From Clostridia bacterium (lineage in GTDB: Bacteria; Bacillota; Clostridia; Oscillospirales; CAG-272), in the NCBI GenBank assembly GCA_017463125.1, contig JAFTPV010000016.1, forward strand, positions 1-64,000: DNA of 64,000 nt, in the 5' to 3' direction. The position numbers and the translations under genes were made by a program. The stretch's first letter is position 1. Every line of letters starts with the position of its first letter. Below, piece after piece: positions 41,914 to 51,722 of this stretch. The notes beneath the pieces are model-generated. The model worked only from the letters and a program-made list of their open reading frames with translations. It was not told where the DNA came from and did not search any database.

Positions 41914-43356
41914 TTACGATTTTCTCATAAGCCTAATGTAAAACTCTACAGTACGTGATATAGTAGCCAGCGGAATACGCTCGTTATTACCATGAATAGT
42001 TCCGCGCTCCTCTTTAGAAAGAGCCATAGCTGAGAAGCGATATACTCTGTCGGATATTCTGCCCCAGTGACGAGAATCCGAGCAAGCGAGCATAAGATAT
42101 GGGGATACGATAGCCGTAGGCCACGTGTCAGCAACCGTGTCGCGCACGCGCTCGTAGCCCTCACAGTCGGTCCTCGAGATAACCGAGGGATTCATACCGT
42201 CTATTACCGATACGGTGATGCTATCGTCGTTTACGATTGCCTTGATGCGTTCAAGAACGCTATCAACCGTTTCGCCCTCTTTTATACGGTGGTTTGACAC
42301 CATACGGGCGCTGGGGGGAATAACGTTCATCCCCTTCGAGCCTTCCATTTGGGTGAAGGCAGTTGTGGTACGGACTAGCGCGTTAAGCTCGCCTCCCGAC
42401 GACCTCGTTATAAGATTAAGTATGGGAGAGAAGAGCCAGAGGTTTGCGAAAATAAGGCGGTATACAAAGGTCGAATGTCTGCCAACGGTATCAAAGAGTG
42501 CAAGTGCGGGCTTTGATATACCGAACTTGAAGGGCTTATTCTCTACTCTAACGCACGCAGCGGAGAGCTTACCGACAGGGGTGTGCGGTGAGGGAGATGA
42601 GGCGTGACCTCCGCCTCCCTTTACCGAATATTCTATATTTGCCATACCCTTCTCTGCGATACCGATAAGGGCGCAGGGGGACTTGACTCCGGGGAAAACG
42701 TTTTCAACTACGGCTCCGCCCTCGTCAAGCACGAGCGCGGGATTGATGCCACGCTCCTCAAAAAGATCGACGATACGGGGTGCACCGTGTCCGTTTATTT
42801 CCTCATCGCCACCGAAAGCAAAGTATATATCGTTATTTGGAACGAAGCCCTCGGCAATAAGAGCCTCGGCAGCCTGAAGCACGCCGTTAAGAGTACCCTT
42901 GGTATCCAGGGTACCTCTACCCCAGAGAACACCATTTTCAATCACGCCGTCAAACGGAGGCTTCTCCCAATCAGACTCCTCTACGCTTACTACGTCGTAG
43001 TGCGACATAAGGACTGTAGGAGCGTCGTGGGACTTACCCTCCCACTTGAAGAGAAGAGATCTGTCAGATGGCTTCTCAAACGTACATTTTGCGTAAACTC
43101 CTGGAAAAAGCTTAGGCAGAAGTGCCTCGAATTTCTCGAATTCGGACTCATCCTCATTCTCCTTTGCCCTATCGGATACGGTCTTACACCTTATCATCTC
43201 GGAAAGGTCGGCTGCTGCCTTTTCATTATTCACAAAAACAGGGGCAGCCTTCTCACTCTCTGCACTTTTGGGAACGAAGAGGCAGGCGCGGATAAGCAGG
43301 ACTGCTATCAGCAAAACAAGCACCGCTAATATAACGGTCAATATAATAATAGGCAT
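41914..43356 (-). CDS. M20-family peptidase, membrane-anchored (PM20D1-like)
   Basis: 480 residues. One hydrophobic anchor spans residues 3-24. The metal ligands follow the M20 order: MSHYDVV (His, ~116), RGTLDTKG (bridging Asp, ~148), FGGDEEINGHGA (Glu pair, ~182), and the late HWGRISDRVYRF with His near residue 440. The dimerization lid begins near residue 240. M20 enzymes release amino acids from dipeptides or N-acyl amino acids. The two membrane proteins just upstream in the same operon suggest uptake or efflux linked to this hydrolase. Confidence 0.88.
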   Translation of the reverse strand: MPIIILTVILAVLVLLIAVLLIRACLFVPKSAESEKAAPVFVNNEKAAADLSEMIRCKTVSDRAKENEDESEFEKFEALLPKLFPGVYAKCTFEKPSDRSLLFKWEGKSHDAPTVLMSHYDVVSVEESDWEKPPFDGVIENGVLWGRGTLDTKGTLNGVLQAAEALIAEGFVPNNDIYFAFGGDEEINGHGAPRIVDLFEERGINPALVLDEGGAVVENVFPGVKSPCALIGIAEKGMANIEYSVKGGGGHASSPSPHTPVGKLSAACVRVENKPFKFGISKPALALFDTVGRHSTFVYRLIFANLWLFSPILNLITRSSGGELNALVRTTTAFTQMEGSKGMNVIPPSARMVSNHRIKEGETVDSVLERIKAIVNDDSITVSVIDGMNPSVISRTDCEGYERVRDTVADTWPTAIVSPYLMLACSDSRHWGRISDRVYRFSAMALSKEERGTIHGNNERIPLATISRTVEFYIRLMRKS

Positions 43357-43371
43357 AAGGGTATTCCTTTC

Positions 43372-44043
43372 TTATATAATCCCTTTTTTATAAAGAAATC
43401 TTGAGAAAGCGATGGTGAACACTACTCCGACGGGCACCATAATTCCGACTGTTGAGGAATTGAAGGCTGGTACGAAGATAAATAGTACGAGCATAAGTAT
43501 AACGGGAGCTACTGCTATCTTCCAATTCTTTGAAATAAGGGCAACGCCTAAAGCACCAAAGAGCGCGGGAAGGATCTGGTCGAAGGCGGGCTTCAACAGA
43601 TCGCTCTCAAAGATAGGAGTCAGCGGAACGATTAGAATAACGCCAAGGATTATTATTATCGTTGTGACGATGGATGATACTGCTATTGCAATAGTAGAGA
43701 TTATCTCGCCCTCCTCGCTCTTAGCGTCAACCTTTGCGTTCTCGAGAGCGTTTATCGCACAGGGGAGCTTAAGGTTTGAGATATTACCCGTAACGAAGGA
43801 GAGATACGAGCCACCTGCACCGAGCATGGGAATAAAGGTTATTACCTCAACGACACCAACAGCCCAGTACATAGGTGCGGTTGCGAGAAGGCCCTTACCT
43901 ACGCCCTCCCAGTCCGGCACGGCCTGAAAGATCACGCCGACTACTACGGGGAACATAAGTAAAATTACCATCAAAATAAGGTTCCAAACGGTACCGTCGC
44001 GGTGGACGGTGTCCATATACGAAAGCTGCTTTTTATTTTTCAC
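43372..44043 (-). CDS. Integral membrane protein paired with the DUF5058 protein
   Basis: 223 residues, six or seven hydrophobic segments, no family recognised with confidence. The N-terminal MKNKKQLSYMDTVHRDGTVWN is cytoplasmic, followed by segments around 20-40, 55-75, 110-135, 155-175 and 180-215, with a short charged loop (NAKVDAKSEEGE). It overlaps the DUF5058 gene by four bases and precedes the peptidase by 15 bp. The two membrane proteins probably form one transporter or channel. Confidence 0.7.
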   Translation of the reverse strand: MKNKKQLSYMDTVHRDGTVWNLILMVILLMFPVVVGVIFQAVPDWEGVGKGLLATAPMYWAVGVVEVITFIPMLGAGGSYLSFVTGNISNLKLPCAINALENAKVDAKSEEGEIISTIAIAVSSIVTTIIIILGVILIVPLTPIFESDLLKPAFDQILPALFGALGVALISKNWKIAVAPVILMLVLFIFVPAFNSSTVGIMVPVGVVFTIAFSRFLYKKGII

Positions 44044-44861
44044 GCTACGATACCTCCAAGAAGATTTGTAAGCGGAATGGCAGACGCCATACCAATAACC
44101 ATACAGATAGGAAGGGCGTAATCGTTAAGCCACTTCCAATTAAGCTTTTTCATCAACAGACCGCATACGCACATAAGAGCGGCACTGATAAGCATAACGA
44201 ACACGGGTACGAGTCCCGAGGTTGATGTGTAGTAGACGGTTTCGGCAGCACCGCTCATCTGATCCTTTACCTCAACGGCAAATTTCCCTTCCTCAGAAAG
44301 CCAAAGACGTGAAACGTCGCAGAAAACGTAGCCGACGAATGCGGATATCATACCTATGAAGAGCGAGTTCTGAAGAATGTCGGACCACTTTTTATCCTTG
44401 TTTTCAAAATTAACGAGTCCCTTCTGGTACCTCTTTGCAAGCACGGGGACGAGCCATATACCGACCATTATCGAAACGGTCATAACTATGGCAATAGTTA
44501 CGTACTGCGATGCAGTAATACTGCCTGCAAGCTCTGCAAGAGTAGTACCCATACCGCTTGCCGCATTTGCCGCAGCGATAGCCTCGTAAGAAAGAGAACC
44601 AACGACCGATAGCCTGAGCCAAGGAAGCGCTATACCAAGCGACTGCGAGAGCGCGGCAACGGTGATGACTATTGCAACAGCGGGTGCGATAGTAAATATC
44701 GCGGCGGTGATAATAGTTTTTTTAACAAGCTTTTTGTCCATCTTTATCTCGCGTGCGCGGCGCACGGACTTTATAAGAAAGTAGACCGACTGCGCGAGAA
44801 CGGCGGAGATTATGATTCCGACTATCAAAAATAGTATCGGGTGATTTACGCTAAATTCCAT
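44040..44861 (-). CDS. DUF5058-family membrane protein
   Basis: 273 residues with about seven membrane segments. The opening FSVNHPILFLIVGIIISAVLAQSVYFLIKSVRRA, then TIITAAIFTIAPAVAIVITVAALSQSLGIALPWLRLSVVGSL, fits the DUF5058 family of Firmicutes. No catalytic residues are visible. It is translationally coupled to the next membrane protein and lies in an operon with the M20 peptidase, so transport of a peptide, amino acid or N-acyl product is the best guess; the function is not established. Confidence 0.75.
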   Translation of the reverse strand: MEFSVNHPILFLIVGIIISAVLAQSVYFLIKSVRRAREIKMDKKLVKKTIITAAIFTIAPAVAIVITVAALSQSLGIALPWLRLSVVGSLSYEAIAAANAASGMGTTLAELAGSITASQYVTIAIVMTVSIMVGIWLVPVLAKRYQKGLVNFENKDKKWSDILQNSLFIGMISAFVGYVFCDVSRLWLSEEGKFAVEVKDQMSGAAETVYYTSTSGLVPVFVMLISAALMCVCGLLMKKLNWKWLNDYALPICMVIGMASAIPLTNLLGGIVA

Positions 44862-44879
44862 AATACTGTCCTTTCAAAT

Positions 44880-46367
44880 TTAATTATGATAAAGCTTCTT
44901 GGTCTGATATTTAGGCTCACAGGTGAGATTTACGCCAAGCTTTCTGAATGTTGTGGAATCAACCTGCGAGAGAATTACCGTAGAGTGCACCTCCGCGTAT
45001 TTTAATGCGGATATTGCCTCAAATGCTCTTTTAGAATACGGGTTATTTACAGCGGAGATTGAAAGAGCTATCAGCACCTCGTCGGTATGCAAACGGGGGT
45101 TATGGTTACCGAGGTTTTCGGTTTTAAGACGCTGAATAGGCTCAAGTATCTCGGGAGAAATGAGGTCAACGTCCTCGTCAATCCCTGCGATAAGCTTCAA
45201 GGCATTAAGAAGCGCGGCACTTGATGCACCAAGGAGCGACGAGGTCTTACCCGTCACTACCCTGCCGTCGTTAAGCTCTATGGCAACGGCAGGAGCACCC
45301 GTTTCCTCCGACTTCTCAAGAGCGGGCATAACGCATCTGCGCTCAAGCGCCGGAACACATCCGAGCTTCTGCATAAGCATCTCTATCTTCTGCACCTCTA
45401 TCTCGTTGCCGTTACCCTTACGCATATTACAAAGAGCGTTATAGTGACGGCGGACGATCTCCTGCGTTGCCGCATCACATACCGCCTTATCGTCGTAAAT
45501 ACAGAAGCCTGCCATATTTACGCCCATATCCGTCGGTGACTTATAGGGACACTCTCCGAGAATACCCTTAAGCATAGAGCGAAGCACCGGGAATACCTCA
45601 ACGTCGCGGTTATAGTTTACTGCGGTTTCTCCGTAGGCTTCAAGGTGGAAGGGGTCGAGCATATTGACGTCGTTAAGGTCTGCCGTTGCCGCCTCGTAGG
45701 CAAGGTTTACCGGATGGTTCAGAGGAATGTTCCATACCGGGAAGGTCTCAAACTTTGCATACCCCGACTTTCTTCCCATTTTGCTCTCGTGGTAGATCTG
45801 CGAGAGGCATGTTGCCATCTTACCTGAGCCGGGACCGGGGGCTGTTACCACAACCACCGAGCGAGTAGCCTCAGCGTACTCATTCTTACCAAAGCCTTCC
45901 TCGGAAACTATGCGGGGAATGTTATGCGGATAGCCGTCTATGGCGTAGTGCTTGTACACTTTGATACCGAGGTTTTCAAGCTTTTGCTTAAAGGCGTCTG
46001 CGGTTGGTGTCGGCTTATATCTCGTCATTACGACGGAGCCTACGTAAAGACCGTAGCCACGAAATGCGTCTATAAGGCGAAGCACGTCAAGGTCGTATGT
46101 AATACCGAGGTCGCCTCTGACCTTATTTTTCTCAATATCTGCCGAATTTATCGCAATGATTATTTCCGCCTCGTCCTTAAGCTCTATGAGCATCTTTATC
46201 TTACTGTCGGGGGCAAATCCCGGAAGAACCCTTGAGGCGTGGAAATCATCAAAAAGCTTACCGCCGAACTCAAGATAGAGTCTTTCACCAAATAGAGAGA
46301 TTCTCTCCTTTATCTTCTGCGACTGGAGCTTGAGATATTTGTCATTATCAAAGCCTGCCTTAAACAT
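44880..46367 (-). CDS. DUF1846 family protein
   Basis: 495 residues from ATG 46367, with AAAGGA ten bases upstream. It starts [22 protein letters not shown] and contains [17 protein letters not shown] and [20 protein letters not shown] (~185-205), a P-loop-like segment, as in this widely conserved but undefined Firmicutes family. Structures of relatives show a nucleotide-like fold, but no reaction is known. It is the first gene of the operon leading to DUF5058, 18 bp downstream. Confidence 0.88.
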   Translation of the reverse strand: MFKAGFDNDKYLKLQSQKIKERISLFGERLYLEFGGKLFDDFHASRVLPGFAPDSKIKMLIELKDEAEIIIAINSADIEKNKVRGDLGITYDLDVLRLIDAFRGYGLYVGSVVMTRYKPTPTADAFKQKLENLGIKVYKHYAIDGYPHNIPRIVSEEGFGKNEYAEATRSVVVVTAPGPGSGKMATCLSQIYHESKMGRKSGYAKFETFPVWNIPLNHPVNLAYEAATADLNDVNMLDPFHLEAYGETAVNYNRDVEVFPVLRSMLKGILGECPYKSPTDMGVNMAGFCIYDDKAVCDAATQEIVRRHYNALCNMRKGNGNEIEVQKIEMLMQKLGCVPALERRCVMPALEKSEETGAPAVAIELNDGRVVTGKTSSLLGASSAALLNALKLIAGIDEDVDLISPEILEPIQRLKTENLGNHNPRLHTDEVLIALSISAVNNPYSKRAFEAISALKYAEVHSTVILSQVDSTTFRKLGVNLTCEPKYQTKKLYHN

Positions 46368-46556
46368 TAGTATCACATCCTTTTTGCGCTTTGCTTTTTA
46401 TTATAAAATATATAACATTATTATTTTACCACAACCTAAATATTTTTTCAAGGAAAAAGGTCAAATAAAAGATGAAAAACTGTTAAAATTTTATAGCTCT
46501 AATTTGGTCATTCTTTATAAAGAGGAAAACAACTCGTTAATATTTAATGAAAACTG

Positions 46557-46585
46557 TTGTTTTTTCTCAAAGAAAATGCTACAAT
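46557..46585 (+). promoter_or_regulatory. Promoter of the GH2 gene
   Basis: TTGTTT (46557-46562), 17-bp spacer, TACAAT (46580-46585). Confidence 0.6.
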
Positions 46586-46627
46586 ATAAAAAAGAATTGT
46601 TTTGAGTTTTTATGAACGGAGTGCTTT

Positions 46628-48352
46628 ATGCCAAACGAATATGCAAGACTGAAAACTAAATACGAAGAGGGTATGGACAGGATGCATCCTTGGCAGGAAT
46701 ATCCTCGCCCTTCCCTTGTACGCGAGTCATACATCAATCTAAACGGCGAGTGGGATTTCTGCATATCCGAGCAAGCCCCGACGGTCTACACCGACAGTAT
46801 ACTCGTGCCCTTCTGCCCCGAGTGTGAGCTGTCGGGGTACAAAAAGGAAATAAATGAAAATACGCCTCTGCATTACAGACGTATTTTCACGCTTCCGGAA
46901 AATTTCAAAAAGGACAGAGTTATTCTTCATTTCGGCGCGGTTGACACTATTGCTGAGGTGATGGTAAACGGCAAAGCAGTCGGCACTCACGAGGGTGGAT
47001 ACCTTCCCTTCTCCTATGATATAACCGACGCGCTGGTATACGGTGAAAACGAGCTTTACGTCAAGGTTACAGACAATCTTGATGTGCGCTACCCTTACGG
47101 CAAGCAGACCAAAAAGCGAGGCGGTATGTGGTACACTCCCGTTAGCGGAATATGGCAGACGGTGTGGCTTGAGAGCGTTTGTGAAAATTATATTAAAAAA
47201 ATAAAGATCACGACCGATATGCGCTCGGCAAAAATAACCGTTACGGGCGGAAATGAAAAAAAGAGGCTGACTCTTGACGATGACGGAGAGGTTATAGAAT
47301 TTACCGGTGATACGGTTACGGTAGTGCCTAAGAATATACAGCTCTGGTCCCCCGAGGATCCTTATCTTTACTATTTCACGCTGGAGTGCGGTGAGGACAA
47401 AATAGAGTCATACTTTGCGCTCCGTGAGGTTGGTATCGGTGAATTTAACGGAATAAAGAGGCTGACGCTCAACGGAGAGCCTTACCTCTTCAACGGTCTG
47501 CTCGACCAAGGATATTTCCCTGACGGACTGTTTCTGCCGGCGACGGTCAAGGGCTACGAGGACGATATTCTTACGGCAAAGCGCCTCGGCTACAATATGT
47601 TAAGAAAGCATATAAAGGTTGAGCCGGAGATATTCTACAATCTCTGCGACAGTCTTGGCATTGTCGTATTTCAGGATATGGTAAACAACTCGTCCTATTC
47701 CTTCTTCTTTGATACTGCGCTACCCTCTGCGGGGCTGAAGAGTCTTCCCGATAAGCTACGGCATAGAAACAAGGACTCAAGAAGAATATTCAAGCAGTCA
47801 ATGATAAAAACCATCGATCACCTTTATAACTTCCCTTCAATACTATATTACACCGTTTTTAACGAGGGATGGGGACAGTTCTGCGCCGACGAGATGTACG
47901 GCGTGGCAAAGGAGTGCGACGGCACGAGAATTATCGACGCGACGTCGGGCTGGTTTGTAAGAAAATTAAGCGACGTTGACTCAAGGCACGTATACTTTAA
48001 GCCTATAAAAATCAAAAAGCCACCAAAAAGGCCTATAGTTATAAGCGAGTTTGGCGGATATTCTCACAGGGTCACAGGTCATCTTTTCGGCAAGGGGAAC
48101 TACGGATATTCAACCTACTCTGACAGAGCAGCATTTGAGGACGCATTCATCAGACTGTATGAAGGAGAGGTTTCTCCTCTTATCGCAAAAGGCGTTTCTG
48201 CCTTGGTTTATACCCAGATTTCTGACGTTGAGGACGAAACCAACGGTCTATTAACATACGACAGGGCGGTGCTAAAGGTGTCGGTCGATAGGACAAAAGC
48301 TACTATGCAAGGACTGTATAATAATTTCAAGGAGGAAACGAAAGCCAAATGA
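46628..48352 (+). CDS. Family 2 glycoside hydrolase (short beta-galactosidase/glucuronidase type)
   Basis: 574 residues, shorter than LacZ and close to the compact GH2 class. The sugar-binding domain (LNGEWDF, ~38-44) is followed by the immunoglobulin-like domain and the TIM barrel. Glu413 (TVFNEGWGQF) is the acid/base and Glu474 (PIVISEFGGYS) the nucleophile. LLDQGYFPDG and RKHIKVEP line the entrance. It has no signal peptide. It overlaps the next gene by four bases. The sugar may be beta-galactose, glucuronate or mannose; sequence alone does not decide. Confidence 0.88.
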   Translation: MPNEYARLKTKYEEGMDRMHPWQEYPRPSLVRESYINLNGEWDFCISEQAPTVYTDSILVPFCPECELSGYKKEINENTPLHYRRIFTLPENFKKDRVILHFGAVDTIAEVMVNGKAVGTHEGGYLPFSYDITDALVYGENELYVKVTDNLDVRYPYGKQTKKRGGMWYTPVSGIWQTVWLESVCENYIKKIKITTDMRSAKITVTGGNEKKRLTLDDDGEVIEFTGDTVTVVPKNIQLWSPEDPYLYYFTLECGEDKIESYFALREVGIGEFNGIKRLTLNGEPYLFNGLLDQGYFPDGLFLPATVKGYEDDILTAKRLGYNMLRKHIKVEPEIFYNLCDSLGIVVFQDMVNNSSYSFFFDTALPSAGLKSLPDKLRHRNKDSRRIFKQSMIKTIDHLYNFPSILYYTVFNEGWGQFCADEMYGVAKECDGTRIIDATSGWFVRKLSDVDSRHVYFKPIKIKKPPKRPIVISEFGGYSHRVTGHLFGKGNYGYSTYSDRAAFEDAFIRLYEGEVSPLIAKGVSALVYTQISDVEDETNGLLTYDRAVLKVSVDRTKATMQGLYNNFKEETKAK

Positions 48353-48921
48353 AAAGTGTACCGTTATCATCAACGTCACCGCTAATGTATATTACGGAGA
48401 TACCCGTCGTTGCCCTGCTCTCTATTGTTATAAAATACAACGGCTCGGCAGAGGGATTTATCAAGCTGTATCCTCTTATGATAGCGCTAATCGGAGCGTT
48501 TGTATTCATCTTCATTTACCTTTTCAGATTTATCACAATATCTAACGATATGGTGAAATCAGTTGGTCCATACTCTACCCGCGACAGAGCGCTTATCACA
48601 AAGGATAAGACGTTGGTGCTGACGTTACGGAAGCGCGGCAAAATCAGAGTTGAACTCTTCGGCTATGACGACGCGCCCACGTTCAGCTGGGTGAACGTTA
48701 CGGAATTTGAGAAAAAAAGGGTCAATCTTTACCGCGACAAAGCAGTTGGCGGTAAGAGTGCTATCAAGCGCGTGCTTCGCTTCTTCGATATTCCCGAGGA
48801 GGATATTGCGGCAGCCCTCGATTCCGAGAGCTTCTCTAAAAAATACGAAAATTACGAGCTGGAGTGCGAGATAGTGAACGAAGAAAAGGCAGTAAAGCTG
48901 ACCTTCCTCGAAACGATCTAA
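48349..48921 (+). CDS. Membrane-anchored protein of unknown function coupled to GH2
   Basis: 190 residues. Two hydrophobic segments (~13-28 and ~40-62) are followed by a soluble domain with beta-rich sequence (DRALITKDKTLVLTLRKRGKIRVELFGYDDAPTF) and a charged C-terminus. No family was recognised. The ATGA overlap with GH2 means its translation depends on it; a similar two-segment plus beta-domain form is seen in some PH-like proteins. A terminator follows. Confidence 0.7.
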   Translation: MKSVPLSSTSPLMYITEIPVVALLSIVIKYNGSAEGFIKLYPLMIALIGAFVFIFIYLFRFITISNDMVKSVGPYSTRDRALITKDKTLVLTLRKRGKIRVELFGYDDAPTFSWVNVTEFEKKRVNLYRDKAVGGKSAIKRVLRFFDIPEEDIAAALDSESFSKKYENYELECEIVNEEKAVKLTFLETI

Positions 48922-48930
48922 AAAACAAAG

Positions 48931-48963
48931 AAGCCTTATCACGACGAGTGGTAAGGCTTTTAT
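48931..48963 (+). terminator. Intrinsic terminator after the GH2 operon
   Basis: GCCTTATCAC (48933-48942) pairs with GTGGTAAGGC (48948-48957), one G-U, then T5. Confidence 0.9.
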
Positions 48964-49369
48964 CATCTGGAGCTTAGCGTAGGCGCTTGATATTGCGAAT
49001 ATCGTAAGCATCGTTTATAGAGCTTTGCCGAATTTGGAAGAATATTCAACGCTTCACCTATTCGGAAAATTGTAATTTAAAGAGCGCTTTTGCGTATCAT
49101 TGAACGAGTATTTTTATGGTTTGTACATATCCGAAATGTAAATAGGGAGGCGAAAAAAGCTTAGAGCTATGAGCTTGCTCCTCAGTTCTCTCGAGAGTAA
49201 TAAAAAATGCCCAACCGTAGTTGAGCATTTTTTGTATTCGACGAAGTCGAAATTATCTCTTCGTGAACTGTGAGGACGGCGGCTAGCCGCAAAAACTCTC
49301 CGGGGGGAGAGTTTTTAGTCCGAATGACAGAGCCTGGCTCTGTCAACCTCGGTTCGAGTGAGGTAAGTC
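48964..49369. repeat. Noncoding spacer packed with perfect inverted repeats
   Basis: No gene is visible over ~400 bp. Five perfect hairpins crowd into 49202-49345: AAAAATGC/GCATTTTT (49203-49210 with 49225-49232), TTCGAC/GTCGAA (49237-49251), GCGGC/GCCGC (49279-49290), AAAAACTCTCC/GGAGAGTTTTT (49291-49316) and TGACAGAGCC/GGCTCTGTCA (49325-49345). The first can end transcription from either side. The others look like remnants of small palindromic elements; 48964-49200 shows nothing recognisable. Confidence 0.6.
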
Positions 49370-49404
49370 AAAAAAACAAAAGCCCTGTTTGCACAGAGCT
49401 TTTG
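49370..49404 (-). terminator. Intrinsic terminator of rplM-rpsI
   Basis: AAAAGC and CTGT (49378-49388) pair with ACAG and GCTTTT (49393-49403) with one unpaired base on each side. On the minus strand a run of seven T follows. Confidence 0.85.
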
Positions 49405-49420
49405 GAAAATATTTTTTGAC

Positions 49421-49822
49421 TTATCTCTTCGAGAACTGAGGTGCGCGTCTTGCTGCCTTGAGTCCGTACTTCTTTCTTTCCTTCATACGAGGGTCTCTGG
49501 TGAGGAAGCCTGCCTTCTTGAGAAGAGGCTTGTAGGTCTCATCAGCGGAAAGGAGCGCACGAGCAACACCGTGACGGATAGCGCCTGCCTGACCGGAGAA
49601 GCCGCCGCCGTTTACGTTTGCAACGATGTCGAACTTGCCAACAGTGTCGGTAACGCCGAAGGGCTGGTTTACGATGAGCTTCATGGTCTCAAGACCAAAG
49701 TAATCGCTGATATCTCTGCCGTTGATGGTGATAGCACCGGTACCGGGATAGAGGCGAACTCTTGCAACAGACTTCTTTCTTCTGCCTGTTCCGTAGAAAT
49801 AGGGTTTAGCACTAGTATACAT
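49421..49822 (-). CDS. rpsI: 30S ribosomal protein S9
   Basis: 133 residues. The start [28 protein letters not shown] and the end [24 protein letters not shown] are the S9 signatures; the C-terminal SKR reaches the P-site tRNA. GGAGG precedes the ATG. It is 16 bp after rplM, the universal L13-S9 pair. Confidence 0.98.
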   Translation of the reverse strand: MYTSAKPYFYGTGRRKKSVARVRLYPGTGAITINGRDISDYFGLETMKLIVNQPFGVTDTVGKFDIVANVNGGGFSGQAGAIRHGVARALLSADETYKPLLKKAGFLTRDPRMKERKKYGLKAARRAPQFSKR

Positions 49823-49838
49823 TCTTCGTTACCTCCTA

Positions 49839-50264
49839 TTAGTCAACCACTACGGGCTGCTGAGCAGCCTGCTTGTGCTCTGCGCCTGCGTAAACGTGAA
49901 GGCGGGTGAATGCCTTGTCACCAAGAGAGTTGTGAGGGAGCATACCCTTAACTGCAAGCTCCATAGCCATCTCGGGACGGGTAGCCATAAGGGTCTTGTA
50001 CTGAACCTCCTTAAGTCCGCCGATGTAGCCGGAGTGGTGACGGTAGTACTTCTGCTCAAGCTTCTTACCGGAAAGGGTAGCCTTAGCAGCGTTCACAATG
50101 ATAACGAACTCACCGCAGTCAGCGTGAGGTGTGAACTCGGGTCTGTGCTTGCCGCGAAGAATCTCTGCGGCCTTAACAGCAGTCTTACCAAGGGGCTTGC
50201 CTGCTGCGTCAATAACGAACCATCTGCGCTCGATGGTCTTCGCATTTGCCATAAATGTAGACAT
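49839..50264 (-). CDS. rplM: 50S ribosomal protein L13
   Basis: 141 residues. WFVIDAAGKPLGKTAVKAAEILRGKH (residues ~15-40) and HADCGEFVIIVNAAKATLSGKKLEQKYYRHHSGYIGG are the L13 family blocks, and KGMLPHNSLGDKAFTRLHVYAG the C-terminal one. It is an early 50S assembly protein. GGAGG precedes the ATG, and a short hairpin leader links it to a perfect consensus promoter. Confidence 0.98.
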   Translation of the reverse strand: MSTFMANAKTIERRWFVIDAAGKPLGKTAVKAAEILRGKHRPEFTPHADCGEFVIIVNAAKATLSGKKLEQKYYRHHSGYIGGLKEVQYKTLMATRPEMAMELAVKGMLPHNSLGDKAFTRLHVYAGAEHKQAAQQPVVVD

Positions 50265-50321
50265 TTTTAATTTCCTCCTAGATTTTGTCTTCGTATCTAT
50301 AATACGAGTCTTTTTTCAAGC
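50265..50321 (-). promoter_or_regulatory. Short leader of rplM, L13-leader-like
   Basis: A ~57-nt leader carries the stem TCGTAT/ATACGA (50291-50296 with 50302-50307). Firmicutes often control L13-S9 through such a leader, bound by an L13 or S9 protein; that is inferred here from position and size. Confidence 0.5.
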
Positions 50322-50327
50322 CCGTTA

Positions 50328-50356
50328 ATTATACCATAACTTTCCTTACTTGTCAA
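50328..50356 (-). promoter_or_regulatory. Consensus promoter of rplM-rpsI
   Basis: TTGACA (50351-50356), 17-bp spacer, TATAAT (50328-50333), fully consensus, on the minus strand. Confidence 0.92.
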
Positions 50357-50503
50357 CACATTTTTGCAAAAAAAATACAAAAATTTAATTTAGAAAAATC
50401 ATTCTCCCAAAATCTCCCGAAAGCTCCGTTTTTCTCGCTTTTGCTCGTTTTGAAAAAATAAAAAATTTTGTTTCTTTTTTGCACATTTTCTACAAAAATT
50501 GAA

Positions 50504-50527
50504 GAGAGCGTAATTTTTTACGCTCTC
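50504..50527 (-). terminator. Terminator of the minus-strand Gfo/Idh/MocA gene
   Basis: GAGAGCGTAA (50504-50513) pairs with TTACGCTCTC (50518-50527). The ~145 bp between it and the rplM promoter is A/T-rich with no other feature. Confidence 0.8.
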
Positions 50528-50538
50528 CTTATGTAATA

Positions 50539-51570
50539 TCAGAAATTATAGTCGGGGTTTACTACCTTGCCGCTCTTTGAGGACTCGACGATAGCGAGGC
50601 AGGCTGCGACAGTCTTTGCACCCTCGTAGACGGTGGTTTCTATCTCCGTGTCATTCACGAGTGCGTCGGCAAATACCTTAAACTCGGCTGTTGCGTTGTG
50701 GTTGTTTATCTCAACGGGTACGGTCTGTGCCTCTTCCGCACCGTGTCCCTGCTCGTCAGCAAAATGCACCTTCATAGAATCTGAGCGGTTATCGAAGATA
50801 AGAGTACCCTTTGTGCCGTAGACACAGGTCCTCATAGTATAATCGCGCTTACAGCCTGTGGAAACGAACACCTTACCCATAACGTTACCGGGGAATTTCA
50901 TAATAGCGAGATTTGCGTCATCGTAGGTAACCTCGGGAAGCAGCTTATGCGTTCCGTAGGCGTAGACCTCGTAGGGATCCTCGTTTACAAGCCAGCGAAG
51001 AAGGTCAACTGCGTGACATCCGCCGCCAACGACACCGTTTCTTACAGGGTCGGATCTCCAGTTAGTCGGATTAACCTCGAACATATGCTGATAGTCGTGA
51101 GCATACTCGGACTCTACGTAATAAAGCTCTCCGATCTTGCCATCCTCGATATACTTCTTCGCCTGAACGAATGCGGGAGTGAAACGGCATATCTGACCTA
51201 TCATAAACTTGCACTCGGGGTGCGCCTCAACAGCCTTAACGATAGCCTCGATATCCTCTCTGGTAAGAGCCAAGGGCTTCTCGCACATAACGTGCTTTCC
51301 AGCGTTAAGAAGAGCCTCTACCTGCTCTCTGTGCTGCTGGTCGGGTGTTGCGAGAATTACAGTGTTTATTTCCTTATTATTTACTATATCGAGGTAATTC
51401 GTAGTGGTTTTTTCTTCGGGAATGTTATGCTCCTCGCACGCTTTTTTTAGCTTTTCGGGATTGAGGTCGCATATCATACCTATCTCGGCACCGTACGCGA
51501 TAGCGCCCTTAAGATGACCGGAACCCATACCTAAACCGATAACGCCAACGACAATTTTTTCTAATTTCAT
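50539..51570 (-). CDS. Gfo/Idh/MocA-family oxidoreductase (stand-alone)
   Basis: 343 residues from ATG 51570, eight bases after GGAGG; a TTG 15 bases earlier would lie on the ribosome site. VGVIGLGMGSGHLKG (~8-22) is the Rossmann loop, HVMCEKPLALTREDIE (~93-108) the EKP motif, and NGVVGGGCHAVDLLRWL (~173-190) gives the substrate His and Asp. It resembles inositol 2-dehydrogenase-like members. The divergent PocR-AraC regulator, 215 bp away, is its probable controller. Confidence 0.9.
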   Translation of the reverse strand: MKLEKIVVGVIGLGMGSGHLKGAIAYGAEIGMICDLNPEKLKKACEEHNIPEEKTTTNYLDIVNNKEINTVILATPDQQHREQVEALLNAGKHVMCEKPLALTREDIEAIVKAVEAHPECKFMIGQICRFTPAFVQAKKYIEDGKIGELYYVESEYAHDYQHMFEVNPTNWRSDPVRNGVVGGGCHAVDLLRWLVNEDPYEVYAYGTHKLLPEVTYDDANLAIMKFPGNVMGKVFVSTGCKRDYTMRTCVYGTKGTLIFDNRSDSMKVHFADEQGHGAEEAQTVPVEINNHNATAEFKVFADALVNDTEIETTVYEGAKTVAACLAIVESSKSGKVVNPDYNF

Positions 51571-51722
51571 TTTCGTATCCTCCAAAAAATTTTATTTACG
51601 CTTCTATTATATCAGACGGTATTAGAAAATGGAATGATAAATCCGTAATATTAATATGAATAATCAATAAATATCGTACTAATCATTTTTGAAAATATTA
51701 TTTGTTTTTTGAAAAACGCCAC

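Noticed and set aside
42604..43329. 241-codon plus-strand frame opposite the M20 peptidase
   Set aside because: It mirrors an intact peptidase with all metal ligands and has no ribosome site.
48964..49369. CRISPR array
   Set aside because: The palindromes differ from each other and there is no regular repeat-spacer pattern anywhere in the window.
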